Assembly: GCA_003154195.1 (NCBI GenBank)
Contig: PMCS01000029.1
Location: 272,703 to 304,959, forward strand
Direction: 5' to 3'
DNA from: Candidatus Omnitrophota bacterium
Lineage (GTDB): Bacteria > Omnitrophota > Gorgyraeia > Duberdicusellales > 4484-171
DNA length: 32,257 bases
Shown here: one piece after another, positions 9,100-17,266 of the stretch
Layout: each line of letters opens with the position of its first letter
Numbering within the stretch: position 1 is the first letter of the stretch
Notes under the pieces: model-generated
The model's input: the letters and a program-made list of their open reading frames with translations, nothing else
Databases searched by the model: none
What the model was told of the DNA's origin: nothing
Program-made: the position numbers and the translations under genes

Positions 9100-9987
9100 G
9101 TGGATAAATATAAAGAGATCCAGCGAAAAGTATATAATGCCCGTGCTGCTCAGCTTACGCCATTGATGGCTGATTCTGATAAGCAGGGATTCAGGTACCC
9201 CATTAGATTTAAAGAGGAATATTTAAGAAGATTACTTAATGATATAAAATTAAGGCCGAATAGTTTAATTCTTGATATCGGCTGCGGCACCGCCCGTGTT
9301 TTAAATAAAATCTGCGCTTATTACGATTCGAGGGGCGTGGGCATCGATATCGCTTACGAACAGATGAAGTTAAACAAGGTTTTTAATCCCCTTGGGAATG
9401 ATTATTGTGTGGCTGATGCCGAAGAATTGCCTTTTTTGCCGGGTTCTTTTGATTTTATCGTCTGTCTGGATGTATTAGAACATGTTCCCAATCCGTCACG
9501 GTGCATAGTTCAAGCCTGCCGCTTGCTTAAAAAAGACGGGTTAGTCTTATTCTATGCAATCAGCAAACGAGACTGTTTCACCTGGCATTGGTTTTTAAGG
9601 AAAGTTACTTTTGGTAAGCTGGGGGTGGACCGGGGCATGAAAGACGAAGGCGACCATAATCGGGAATATTTTCTTGAACCCGGGCAAACTCTTAAATACT
9701 GCCGGGACAATGGATTAAAAATTTTAAAAATAAAGTATATCCACTGTTTTTTTTCTTTGCTTTATGACGAGTTGATAAGTTTTGTATCGGAGATCGTCCG
9801 CAGGCCGTCCCACGGAGCGGCATCCGGCAATTCCCATAGTGTAGGAAATCCACGACCGCCAAAAACGCTGATAATAATATTTTCTTTTTTTAATAAAATT
9901 ATTTTTTATTTTCTGGTATTATTAGATATGCCCTGGGCGTTAAAAGGCTATAGCAATGGATTTTTTATTCTGGCCGGAAAAAAATAA
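9100..9987 (+). CDS. Class I SAM-dependent methyltransferase (GTG start)
   Basis: The 295-residue protein contains motif I 'LILDIGCGTARVLNK' (about 56-70), 'GVGIDIAYEQMKLNK', 'VADAEELPFLPGSFDFIVCL' and 'DVLEHVPNPSRCIVQACRLL', the classic Methyltransf_11 order. The start is GTG at 9100, one base after the upstream TAG, with AGAGGA suitably placed before it. Downstream residues include 'DEGDHNREYFLEPGQTLKYC', as often seen in UbiE/COQ5-like or glycan methyltransferases. A hydrophobic stretch near residues 262-275 may lie at the membrane. Substrate unknown; the context between two GT-C enzymes points to methylation of a lipid-linked or nascent glycan. Confidence 0.86.
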   Translation: MDKYKEIQRKVYNARAAQLTPLMADSDKQGFRYPIRFKEEYLRRLLNDIKLRPNSLILDIGCGTARVLNKICAYYDSRGVGIDIAYEQMKLNKVFNPLGNDYCVADAEELPFLPGSFDFIVCLDVLEHVPNPSRCIVQACRLLKKDGLVLFYAISKRDCFTWHWFLRKVTFGKLGVDRGMKDEGDHNREYFLEPGQTLKYCRDNGLKILKIKYIHCFFSLLYDELISFVSEIVRRPSHGAASGNSHSVGNPRPPKTLIIIFSFFNKIIFYFLVLLDMPWALKGYSNGFFILAGKK

Positions 9988-10001
9988 GGAGAAAATTAAG
10001 G

Positions 10002-11768
10002 ATGGCTGATGGGTGCAAGACGAATATTTTAACTAAACCATATTTTTTTATAGGTTTTTTTTTAATTATTTATCTTGTTTGTGCTTTATTGTTTATCCAC
10101 AAACCCCTGACGGGGGATGAATTTGTTTTTGCGTTTGACGCCCAGCAGGTTCATTTCGGAAAAATAGGTACATGGCATCCTCCTTTTTATTTCGACAGCT
10201 TGAGGCTTTGTCATTTCCTCTTCGGTTTTACCGGAGAAAATTTAAGGTTTTTTAATATTTTTTGTTTCACCCTGACTCTATTCCTGGTTTATCCTATCGC
10301 CGAAGAAATATTTTCTCGCGATGAAAACAATAAGAGCGGTAAAACCTTTTGGCTATTTGCGATATTCATGTATGCCGTGCATCCCATGGCGCTGCAGGGG
10401 TCTTTGGTCCTCGATATCGACAACAGCCTGCTTAATCTTTTATTGCTGCTTTTTATCTTCGTTTTTTTAAAGTCCCATAACCAACCGGGCAATAAAAACT
10501 TAATTTTATTGGGATTTTTTTTATTTTTCTGTCTATGGACAAAGCTTTCGACATCGTTCGGGCTCATTTTAGTTATTTTTATTTTCCAAATACTGAGTAA
10601 AGGCGTCAAAAGGGGCATCGGGGCATCATTTCTTATTGCCGGTGTGGGAATAGGGATATTGTGTGCCGCCTGGGCCTTATACGCAAATTTTTATAAAATC
10701 CCCGTATTCGCCCTCGCGGAGAGAATTTCACAGCCCATTCAGGCAACGTTCTTTATCGCCTCCCATTATTTTTTAAGGGATTTTTTAAAGCGTACCATAA
10801 GAATTATTTTATGGATAAACCCTTTTATTATTTTGTTGTTTTTAAGAACATTCGGGATAAGGCTGAAAGAGTTTAGCGCAAGAAAAATTATCCAGCCCAT
10901 CGATTTCTGTTTTATCTACGTTATTGTTATTTTTACCGGATACCTTTTTGTCGGCGGCGGCGCCTGGAGTTTTCCCAAATATCATTTTCCTTTATTAGCT
11001 ATTTTAATCCTTTTGGTTTTCGGCCGGATCGGTAAGGCCGATTTCAACCTTATCGGGAAAGAAGCGGGTTTTTATATCGGCATGATTGTTGTGATGATTT
11101 TCTATAACGTTTTTATCGTGGGAGATTTGCTATACCTTCTTAATTATAAGATTAGAAACGCTTTTATCCTCGCGCCCCAGGATCTTCCGGTGTTGTATAA
11201 AGATTTTTTCCGGCAGCTCTTTCTTTATGTGTTGCCTATTTTTATAATTACCGCAATTTTAAAGATAATCTTTGCCGGCAGATATAAATTAGCGCGGGTA
11301 ATTTATATCGGTTTTATTATCGCGGCAATTTCTACCATTTTATCCGGCGATTTTATCCACTTGAAAGCCGATTACGCTACTTCTTTTTGTTACGGCCGCA
11401 GCACTGCCGATATGCGCAAGCTGGAAGGCTTTTTCCTCCGGCTTAAACATGATTATCCCAAAAGCATGATTATCGGTCCCGGAGATGTTCTTTTTAATGC
11501 CGGCCTATGGAATCTCGGGATGGAGCGCTATGTTTACTGTACTAGCGGGGAGAATTTCCTTTCCGCGATAAAAGACGAACGGGTGATCTGTGTAGCTTAC
11601 GGAGTATCTTGGAATGATATTTTTCAATACCGCAATATTTTCTACAACCGCTTGGTGCAAGGTTACCTTAAACAAAATTACCGGGCCGGACAAATGGGAG
11701 AATACACAATTTGGCTGCGTCGGAGTATTCGGCCGGAAGATTATTATGGATCAAGAAAACACGTTTGA
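10002..11768 (+). CDS. GT39/ArnT-like membrane glycosyltransferase (GT-C), second copy
   Basis: This 588-residue polytopic membrane protein has the same plan as the gene at 7479: a first helix, then 'KPLTGDEFVFAFDAQQ' with Asp39-Glu40 as the likely GT-C catalytic pair, followed by 'GTWHPPFYF', a motif typical of PMT_2/GT39 relatives. About 12 helices follow, and the last 130 residues look soluble and periplasmic. Its 3' end overlaps the following methyltransferase by 23 bases. It differs strongly in sequence from the other GT-C enzyme, so the two probably add different sugars or act at different acceptor sites. Confidence 0.8.
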   Translation: MADGCKTNILTKPYFFIGFFLIIYLVCALLFIHKPLTGDEFVFAFDAQQVHFGKIGTWHPPFYFDSLRLCHFLFGFTGENLRFFNIFCFTLTLFLVYPIAEEIFSRDENNKSGKTFWLFAIFMYAVHPMALQGSLVLDIDNSLLNLLLLLFIFVFLKSHNQPGNKNLILLGFFLFFCLWTKLSTSFGLILVIFIFQILSKGVKRGIGASFLIAGVGIGILCAAWALYANFYKIPVFALAERISQPIQATFFIASHYFLRDFLKRTIRIILWINPFIILLFLRTFGIRLKEFSARKIIQPIDFCFIYVIVIFTGYLFVGGGAWSFPKYHFPLLAILILLVFGRIGKADFNLIGKEAGFYIGMIVVMIFYNVFIVGDLLYLLNYKIRNAFILAPQDLPVLYKDFFRQLFLYVLPIFIITAILKIIFAGRYKLARVIYIGFIIAAISTILSGDFIHLKADYATSFCYGRSTADMRKLEGFFLRLKHDYPKSMIIGPGDVLFNAGLWNLGMERYVYCTSGENFLSAIKDERVICVAYGVSWNDIFQYRNIFYNRLVQGYLKQNYRAGQMGEYTIWLRRSIRPEDYYGSRKHV

Positions 11769-12429
11769 TAAGTTTGCCGATAAGTACGAGAAGATTATCC
11801 CCGGTTATATAACTTTGTACTATCGCGATAAGAGAGCAGCTTTTATATGCAGCCTTATTCGGCAGGGGATAATTTTAGATGTCGGATGCGGGACAGGGTT
11901 AGTGCTGGATAGATTACAGACTTTGGGGTTTAACGCGTTCGGGGTAGAGCCTTCCTTGGGAATGTTAAGAGAAATGAAAGAGTTGGGCCGAAAAGGCGGA
12001 ATTTGTGCAACATCCGGATTCCTGCCGTTTAAATCAGACAGTTTTGATTTAGTTTCGGCCATTGTCATTTTGCATCATATAAGCGGTAAAGAGGAAATAC
12101 GTCGGGCGATTTCTGAAATGGTGCGCGTGGTTAAACCCAAAGGGAAGATTTTAATCTGGGAACATAATCTAGGCAATCCTTACTGGCCGGTGCTGATGCG
12201 TAAACTTCCCTGGGATAATGATGTTGAGAGGCTGATCCCGCTTAAAGAAATATTGGAGGATTTGGAAATTTCCGGTATCCGGGAAATAAAAGTATACAAA
12301 AAAGGGTTTGTGGCCGATTTTATGCCGCAATTTATTTTGCCTTTGGTAAAATTGCTTGAGCCGGTCGCCGAATCGGCGCCGTTGCTTAAGAATTTAGCCG
12401 CTCACAATGTAGTGGTAGCGACAAAATAG
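11746..12429 (+). CDS. Class I SAM-dependent methyltransferase
   Basis: I place the start at ATG 11746, not at the 11614 start of the ORF track, because GGAAGA lies just upstream, the protein then opens 'MDQENTFDKFADKYEKIIPG' like its relatives, and the longer version would overlap the GT-C gene by 155 bases. The resulting 227-residue protein has motif I 'GIILDVGCGTGLVLDRL' (about 41-57), 'FGVEPSLGMLREMKE', 'ATSGFLPFKSDSFDLVSAI' and 'MVRVVKPKGKILIWEHNLGN'. These place it in Methyltransf_11/25. The 23-base overlap with the upstream gene suggests translational coupling. Substrate unknown, presumably a sugar of the glycan. Confidence 0.88.
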   Translation: MDQENTFDKFADKYEKIIPGYITLYYRDKRAAFICSLIRQGIILDVGCGTGLVLDRLQTLGFNAFGVEPSLGMLREMKELGRKGGICATSGFLPFKSDSFDLVSAIVILHHISGKEEIRRAISEMVRVVKPKGKILIWEHNLGNPYWPVLMRKLPWDNDVERLIPLKEILEDLEISGIREIKVYKKGFVADFMPQFILPLVKLLEPVAESAPLLKNLAAHNVVVATK

Positions 12430-12464
12430 ACAAGAAAATTGCTTTAGGCGATAACTTTAGGCTG

Positions 12465-12493
12465 TTTCCAGTGGCTCGTAAGTTTTTTATACT
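12465..12493 (+). promoter_or_regulatory. Candidate sigma70-type promoter before the SDR gene
   Basis: In the 100-base gap before the epimerase-like gene, TTTCCA and TATACT are separated by 17 bases, matching 4/6 and 5/6 of the -35 and -10 consensus. The inferred transcript would have a leader of about 30 bases with a good GGAGG site. It would start a second transcription unit (SDR, GT2, AsnB, GT9, GT4) within the locus. Confidence 0.38.
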
Positions 12494-12529
12494 TTCCTAT
12501 ACCATGAAAAATTCATATGGAGGCGCAAG

Positions 12530-13525
12530 ATGGCTAATATTTTAGTTACCGGCGGCGCCGGTTTTTTAGGCGCGCATTTAGCGCGCAATCTGGTTTCGGT
12601 TGGCCATAGGGTTACGGCGATCGATGATTTAAGCGGCGGATTTATGGATAATGTGGATTCCCGCTGTAAATTTATAAAAGCGGATGTCAGCGATCATAAA
12701 AAAATAACCATGATTTTTCAAAAACATAAATTTGAATATATCTTTCATCTGGCCGCTTACGCCGCCGAGGGGTTGAGCCATTTTATAAAGAGGTTTAACT
12801 ACATAAACAACTTGATTGGTTCGGTTAATTTAATTAACGAAGCAGTCAAAAATAATGTTAAATGTTTTGTATTCACGTCTTCCGCGGCGGTTTATGGTAA
12901 TAACCCGGCGCCGATGTGTGAAAATATGGTGCCTTGTCCCGAGGATTCTTATGGCATTGCCAAACATGCCGTAGAGGCGGAGCTCGAAATCAGCCGCCGA
13001 ATGTTCGGGCTACCCTATATTATTTTCCGGCCCCATAATGTTTATGGTGAATACCAGAACATCGGTGATAAATATCGTAATGTTATCGGAATTTTTATGA
13101 ATCAATTAATGCAGGATAAGCCGATGACTGTTTTTGGCGACGGCAATCAAACGAGGGCATTCAGTTATATTTCCGATGTAATTCCGGCTATCGCTGGATC
13201 AATAACGATGCCGGAAATGTATAATCAGATTTTTAATATCGGCGGAGATAAGGTTTATACCATAAACCAGTTAGCTGATGCGGCAGCCAAAGCGTTCAAT
13301 ACCAGGGCAGTTATCAAAAATTTTCCGGCGCGCAACGAGGTAAGGCACGTTTTCTGCGACCATTCCAAAATTAGAAAATTTTTCCCGGTAGAACAAACGG
13401 TACTTTTAGAAGAAGGTATCCGGAAAATGGCTGATTGGGCGAAAAAAGTCGGAGCGCGCCGGAGCAAAGTATTTAAGTGCATCGAAATTAAAAAGAACTT
13501 GCCGACTAGTTGGAAAAATACGTAA
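12530..13525 (+). CDS. NAD-dependent epimerase/dehydratase (extended SDR)
   Basis: This 331-residue enzyme begins with the Rossmann motif 'MANILVTGGAGFLGAHLARN' (TGxxGxxG near 7-14) and the acidic strand end 'TAIDDLSGG'. It has the catalytic set Ser in 'FTSSAAVYG' and Tyr141-x3-Lys145 in 'DSYGIAKHAVE', the pattern of UDP-glucose 4-epimerase and dTDP-glucose dehydratase relatives. The substrate-loop segment 'RPHNVYGEYQNIGDKYRN' resembles UDP-sugar C4 epimerases. It probably makes or interconverts a nucleotide-sugar donor for the local transferases. A good GGAGG lies 8 bases before the ATG, and a candidate promoter sits upstream. I do not assign galE, since many SDR sugar enzymes share these motifs. 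Confidence 0.88.
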   Translation: MANILVTGGAGFLGAHLARNLVSVGHRVTAIDDLSGGFMDNVDSRCKFIKADVSDHKKITMIFQKHKFEYIFHLAAYAAEGLSHFIKRFNYINNLIGSVNLINEAVKNNVKCFVFTSSAAVYGNNPAPMCENMVPCPEDSYGIAKHAVEAELEISRRMFGLPYIIFRPHNVYGEYQNIGDKYRNVIGIFMNQLMQDKPMTVFGDGNQTRAFSYISDVIPAIAGSITMPEMYNQIFNIGGDKVYTINQLADAAAKAFNTRAVIKNFPARNEVRHVFCDHSKIRKFFPVEQTVLLEEGIRKMADWAKKVGARRSKVFKCIEIKKNLPTSWKNT

Positions 13526-13558
13526 GCATATTGCTTTGGTTAGCTGAGGAGGTTCTAT

Positions 13559-14299
13559 ATGTGGAAAAATGAGAGCGTTTCGGTAGTCCTGCCGACCTAC
13601 CGGGATGTCGGTTCGATTCATGAGGTTATTGAAGATTTTTTTTCCACGGGATACGTGGATGAGTTGATTGTGGTAGATAACAACGCGGAAAGAGGGACCG
13701 ATGAACTGGTGCGAGCGACTAAAGCAAAATTGGTTTTTGAACACCGCCAGGGATTAGGGCACGCGATAAGACGTGGTTTAGAGGAGGCTATGTGCGACCT
13801 TATAATCGTATGCGAGCCCGACGGGACGTTTACCGGCCAGGATATAATAAAACTGTTGGCTTATACCGATCACTTCGATGTCGTATTCGGTACCCGCACG
13901 ACTAAGGAATTGATTTGGTCGGGAGCTAATATGGGTTGGTTTTTACGCTGGGGCAATTATGCCGTGGCAAAAATGCTGGAGTTTTCATTCAATACCTGTT
14001 CTTTGAGCGATGTGGGCTGTACGATGCGGCTGATCAGAAGGAACGCTTTGGAAAAAATAAAGGGCAAGCTTACCGTGGGCGGTTCACATTTTAATCCGGA
14101 ATTTATGATTATGGTTTTTATCAATAAAATAAAGGCGATCGAGATACCGGTTAATTACAAAAGAAGGGTGGGAGAATCAACTATAACCGGCAGCATGATT
14201 AAAGCATTTTTGTTGGGCATACGTATGAGTATGATGATTTTTTCTTATTGGTTTAGGTGGAAACTGGGGTTGCTGAAGCAAATTCGGGAGGCAAATTAA
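13559..14299 (+). CDS. GT2 family glycosyltransferase (polyprenyl-phosphate sugar synthase-like)
   Basis: The 246-residue protein is a GT-A fold GT2 enzyme: 'SVVLPTYRDVGSIHEVIEDF' at the N-terminus, 'ELIVVDNNAERGTDELV', the metal/nucleotide region 'LIIVCEPDGTFTGQDI' (E-P-D-G in place of the usual D-A-D-x), and 'DVVFGTRTTKELIWSGANMG'. A positively charged, amphipathic C-terminus with 'YWFRWKLGLLKQI' may lie on the membrane. Size and motifs resemble DPM1/ArnC-like enzymes that load a sugar onto polyprenyl phosphate, which would supply the GT-C proteins at 7479 and 10002. That link is inference. A strong GAGGAGG precedes the ATG. The stop TAA shares its final base with the next start (TAATG). 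Confidence 0.87.
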   Translation: MWKNESVSVVLPTYRDVGSIHEVIEDFFSTGYVDELIVVDNNAERGTDELVRATKAKLVFEHRQGLGHAIRRGLEEAMCDLIIVCEPDGTFTGQDIIKLLAYTDHFDVVFGTRTTKELIWSGANMGWFLRWGNYAVAKMLEFSFNTCSLSDVGCTMRLIRRNALEKIKGKLTVGGSHFNPEFMIMVFINKIKAIEIPVNYKRRVGESTITGSMIKAFLLGIRMSMMIFSYWFRWKLGLLKQIREAN

Positions 14300-16185
14300 T
14301 GTGCGGGATTTGCGGGACAATAGGCTCTCCCAATAAAGATTTACTTAAAAAAATGGCCGACGCCCTTATCCACCGAGGGCCGGATTCGGAAGGGTTCTAT
14401 CTGGACGAAACTGCGGGGTTGGGTATCCGGCGCCTGCGCATCATCGATTTAGAAACCGGCGACCAGCCTGTTTATAACGAAGATAAGACTCTGTGCCTGA
14501 TTTTTAACGGGGAGATTTACAATTTTAAAGAACTGCGCTCCGGCTTACAATCCCGGGGCCATAAATTTTATACCAGATCGGATACGGAAGTAATTGTCCA
14601 TCTTTACGAAGATTATGGTAAAGATTGCGTTAACAAATTGGAGGGGATGTTTGCTTTCGCGATATGGGATAAGAAAAAACAAGAGCTATTTATTGCCCGC
14701 GACCGGCTGGGCATAAAACCGCTATACTATTATTATAATAATGGTATATTCCGGTTTGCTTCGGAGATGAAATCGATATTGGCCGATAAGTCGCTTTCTT
14801 TCAAAATAAACCCGCAGGCTTTAGCTTATTTTTTCAGCTTTTTATATATACCTTGCCCGTTGTCGATATTCCAGGGCATATATAAATTGCCCCCGGCGCA
14901 CACATTATCCCTTAAGGGCGGGCAGTTGCGCATAGAAAAATATTGGGATTTGACTTTTAAGAACAAACTGGCTGGTTTAAGCGTTGCCGAATACGCCCAG
15001 ACCGGTTTAAAGTTATTGGAAGATTCGGTCGGCAAACACTTAATCAGCGATGTTCCCTTGGGGGTTTTTTTAAGCGGCGGGATCGATTCGAGCGCGATTA
15101 CGGCCCTGATGCGGAAAATAACGGGCGGCTCGATAAAGACATTTTCTATCGGTTTTGGCGAAAAAGACAAGAGCTACAACGAGTTGGATTACGCCCGGAT
15201 AGTTTCGGATAAATTCGGCACGGAGCATCGGCAGTTTATTATCGAGCCTAAAATAATCGATATTTTACCCGAAGTGGTATGGCATTTAGACGAGCCCTTC
15301 GCCGATTCATCGGCGATTTTAAATTTTCTCATCGCGCGGGAGGCAAGGCGCCATGTTACGGTAGCGTTAACCGGCATCGGCGGCGACGAAGTTTTTGGCG
15401 GATACCCGCGCTATCTGGGAGCGCGGATGTCTCTGGCTTATACTAAGCTTCCCCTGAGGTTACGTAAATTCATCAATATCAGCCTGTCGCCTTTCCTGAG
15501 GGAAACCTTGTCCAGCGGCAATACTGCCGGAAGAATTAAAAGATTTTTGAAAGGATGCCTGCTCGATGATTGCCAGAGGTATATTTACTGGCTGAGATTT
15601 TTTGAAAAGGCGGAAGGTTTTTCCTTATTCAGCGGCGAATTGAAAGAGGAATTGCTTAATGCGGATATAGCTAAAATACATACCGACTATTTTAACGGCG
15701 CGAATGCCGACGATTATCTGGACAAGATTTATTACGTCGACGCCAATACTTATCTACCTGATGATTTATTGCATATCGGCGACCGGATGTCGATGGCTCA
15801 TTCTTTAGAGGTACGAGTCCCTTTTTGCGACCATAAATTAGCAGAATTTTGCGCCGCCGTTCCGTATCAAGTTAAATTTAACGGGTTTAACCTCAAAGGG
15901 TTGTTGAAAAAATCATTGCGTGGGATTTTACCGGAAAGTATTCTGAACAAGCGTAAAAGCGGCTTTATGGCGCCCGTGGGAAGGTGGCTGAAAGATGATT
16001 TGAAAGATTACGTCGTCTCTGTTTTGTCCGAAGAGGCCATAGAGCGGACAAAACTTTTTAATTATAAAACCGTCCGGATTATTTTGGACGATCATTTCCA
16101 GGGGAGGGCAAATCATACCCATCAAATCTGGGCATTACTGGTATTCAAGTTATGGTATGATTCGTATATAGATAATCATGGCTGA
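14299..16185 (+). CDS. asnB: Asparagine synthase (glutamine-hydrolysing) family amidotransferase
   Basis: I start this at ATG 14299, giving 'MCGICGTIGS', because Cys2 must become the N-terminal nucleophile after Met removal and GGGAGG lies 8 bases upstream; the 14257 start of the ORF track would bury it. The 628-residue protein has an Ntn glutaminase domain (about 1-210; 'RGPDSEGFY', 'FNGEIYN') and an ATP-pyrophosphatase synthetase domain (about 230-620) with the PP-loop 'LSGGIDSS' near 258-265. The AsnB family makes Asn from Asp, Gln and ATP. In surface-glycan loci its members are also used to amidate uronic acids or other carboxylates, a reasonable reading here but unproven. It is coupled to the GT2 gene through TAATG and overlaps the next gene by 8 bases. 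Confidence 0.93.
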   Translation: MCGICGTIGSPNKDLLKKMADALIHRGPDSEGFYLDETAGLGIRRLRIIDLETGDQPVYNEDKTLCLIFNGEIYNFKELRSGLQSRGHKFYTRSDTEVIVHLYEDYGKDCVNKLEGMFAFAIWDKKKQELFIARDRLGIKPLYYYYNNGIFRFASEMKSILADKSLSFKINPQALAYFFSFLYIPCPLSIFQGIYKLPPAHTLSLKGGQLRIEKYWDLTFKNKLAGLSVAEYAQTGLKLLEDSVGKHLISDVPLGVFLSGGIDSSAITALMRKITGGSIKTFSIGFGEKDKSYNELDYARIVSDKFGTEHRQFIIEPKIIDILPEVVWHLDEPFADSSAILNFLIAREARRHVTVALTGIGGDEVFGGYPRYLGARMSLAYTKLPLRLRKFINISLSPFLRETLSSGNTAGRIKRFLKGCLLDDCQRYIYWLRFFEKAEGFSLFSGELKEELLNADIAKIHTDYFNGANADDYLDKIYYVDANTYLPDDLLHIGDRMSMAHSLEVRVPFCDHKLAEFCAAVPYQVKFNGFNLKGLLKKSLRGILPESILNKRKSGFMAPVGRWLKDDLKDYVVSVLSEEAIERTKLFNYKTVRIILDDHFQGRANHTHQIWALLVFKLWYDSYIDNHG

Positions 16186-17266
16186 ACCAATGATAGGAAA
16201 TATCGATAAGATCCTGGTGGTCGAGGTTGCCGGCATTGGCGATCTGGTAATGTCGATACCGGCACTGCGCGCTTTAAGGAAAAAATATCCCCGCAGTTAC
16301 ATCGCGGTGCTAGTTTCGCCGCGAACCGTCGATTTGTTGAAAGGATGCCCCTATATAAACGACGTGTTTACTCTGGAGAGGGATACTTTTAAATTTTTCC
16401 GGAAAGCGTTCAGTATTACGGCAGCTTGGCACGCTACGGCAAGCGTATTCCGGCTGCGCGCGAAAAAATTCGACGCGGTTGTTAATCTCTACCGTGTATC
16501 TTCTTTTTGGGGTAATCTGCGGATGCAGATCCTGTTTTTCCTGATTAAGGGGAAATTGAATGTTGGGAATGCTTATCGGAATTGGGGCCGGTTCTATGAT
16601 TTAAAAATTATTGCCGGGCCGGGAGATAAGCTTCATGAAGTCGAACGGAAAATAAAAGTAGTTAATCTGCTGGGAGCAGATACTTCCGATACTAAACTTG
16701 AGTTATGGATCGATAAAGAAGATGAGCGAGCCGTCCGGGTTTTGCTTAATAACGAAGGGGTAAAAGAAAACGATTTTTTAATCGGTTTAAATCCTAATTC
16801 ATTTCAGCGGGCTAATCTTTGGTTTGAAGAACGGTTTGCTTCGGTTGGTGATGCGATTATAGAAAAATATAACGCTAAGGTGATTATTTTTGGTGCGGCC
16901 GGAGATTTACCGAGAATAAATAAAATAACCGCCGGCATGAAAAACAAACCTTTGAACTTAGCCGGGAAGATTACGCTCGGCCAGTATGTTGCTTTAATAA
17001 AAAGACTCAAGGCGTTTATTACCTTGGACAGCGGGCCGATGCATATTGCCGATGTTTTCAAAATCCCCACGCTGGTTCTTTTAGGAGGGGAAGACCCTTT
17101 AAGGTTTGGCCCGTATCGTAATGATCGGGCAATGGTGCTGCAAAAAAAAGTCGGTTGCAACCCTTGTAATAATAAATTACGATGCAGAAAAATGGTATGT
17201 ATGGAAGCGATAACAAGCGAGGAAGTTTTAAAAGCATTCGAAGAATTAACGGATAAATACCTATGA
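16178..17266 (+). CDS. GT9 (heptosyltransferase-type) glycosyltransferase, second
   Basis: This 362-residue GT-B enzyme has the GT9 N-terminal pattern 'ILVVEVAGIGDLVMSIPALR', donor-domain segments 'LIGLNPNSFQRANLWFEERF' and 'KVIIFGAAGDLPRI', the sugar-binding motif 'ITLDSGPMHIADVFKIPT' and the C-terminal Cys cluster 'GCNPCNNKLRCRKMVC'. These features fit heptosyltransferase-like enzymes of lipopolysaccharide core or related glycans. The ATG at 16178 overlaps asnB by 8 bases and lacks a clear Shine-Dalgarno; a second ATG at 16190 is possible. Unlike the GT9 at 6254 it has the canonical DSG(P)xH motif and no N-terminal hydrophobic anchor. Confidence 0.9.
   Translation: MAEPMIGNIDKILVVEVAGIGDLVMSIPALRALRKKYPRSYIAVLVSPRTVDLLKGCPYINDVFTLERDTFKFFRKAFSITAAWHATASVFRLRAKKFDAVVNLYRVSSFWGNLRMQILFFLIKGKLNVGNAYRNWGRFYDLKIIAGPGDKLHEVERKIKVVNLLGADTSDTKLELWIDKEDERAVRVLLNNEGVKENDFLIGLNPNSFQRANLWFEERFASVGDAIIEKYNAKVIIFGAAGDLPRINKITAGMKNKPLNLAGKITLGQYVALIKRLKAFITLDSGPMHIADVFKIPTLVLLGGEDPLRFGPYRNDRAMVLQKKVGCNPCNNKLRCRKMVCMEAITSEEVLKAFEELTDKYL

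Noticed and set aside
11614-11745. Upstream extension of the methyltransferase at 11746
   Set aside because: It would overlap the GT-C gene by 155 bases, and the extension is unlike the family; ATG 11746 has a better GGAAGA site.
14257-14298. Upstream extension of the AsnB ORF
   Set aside because: Cys2 of MCGICG must be N-terminal for glutaminase activity, so 14299 is the functional start.
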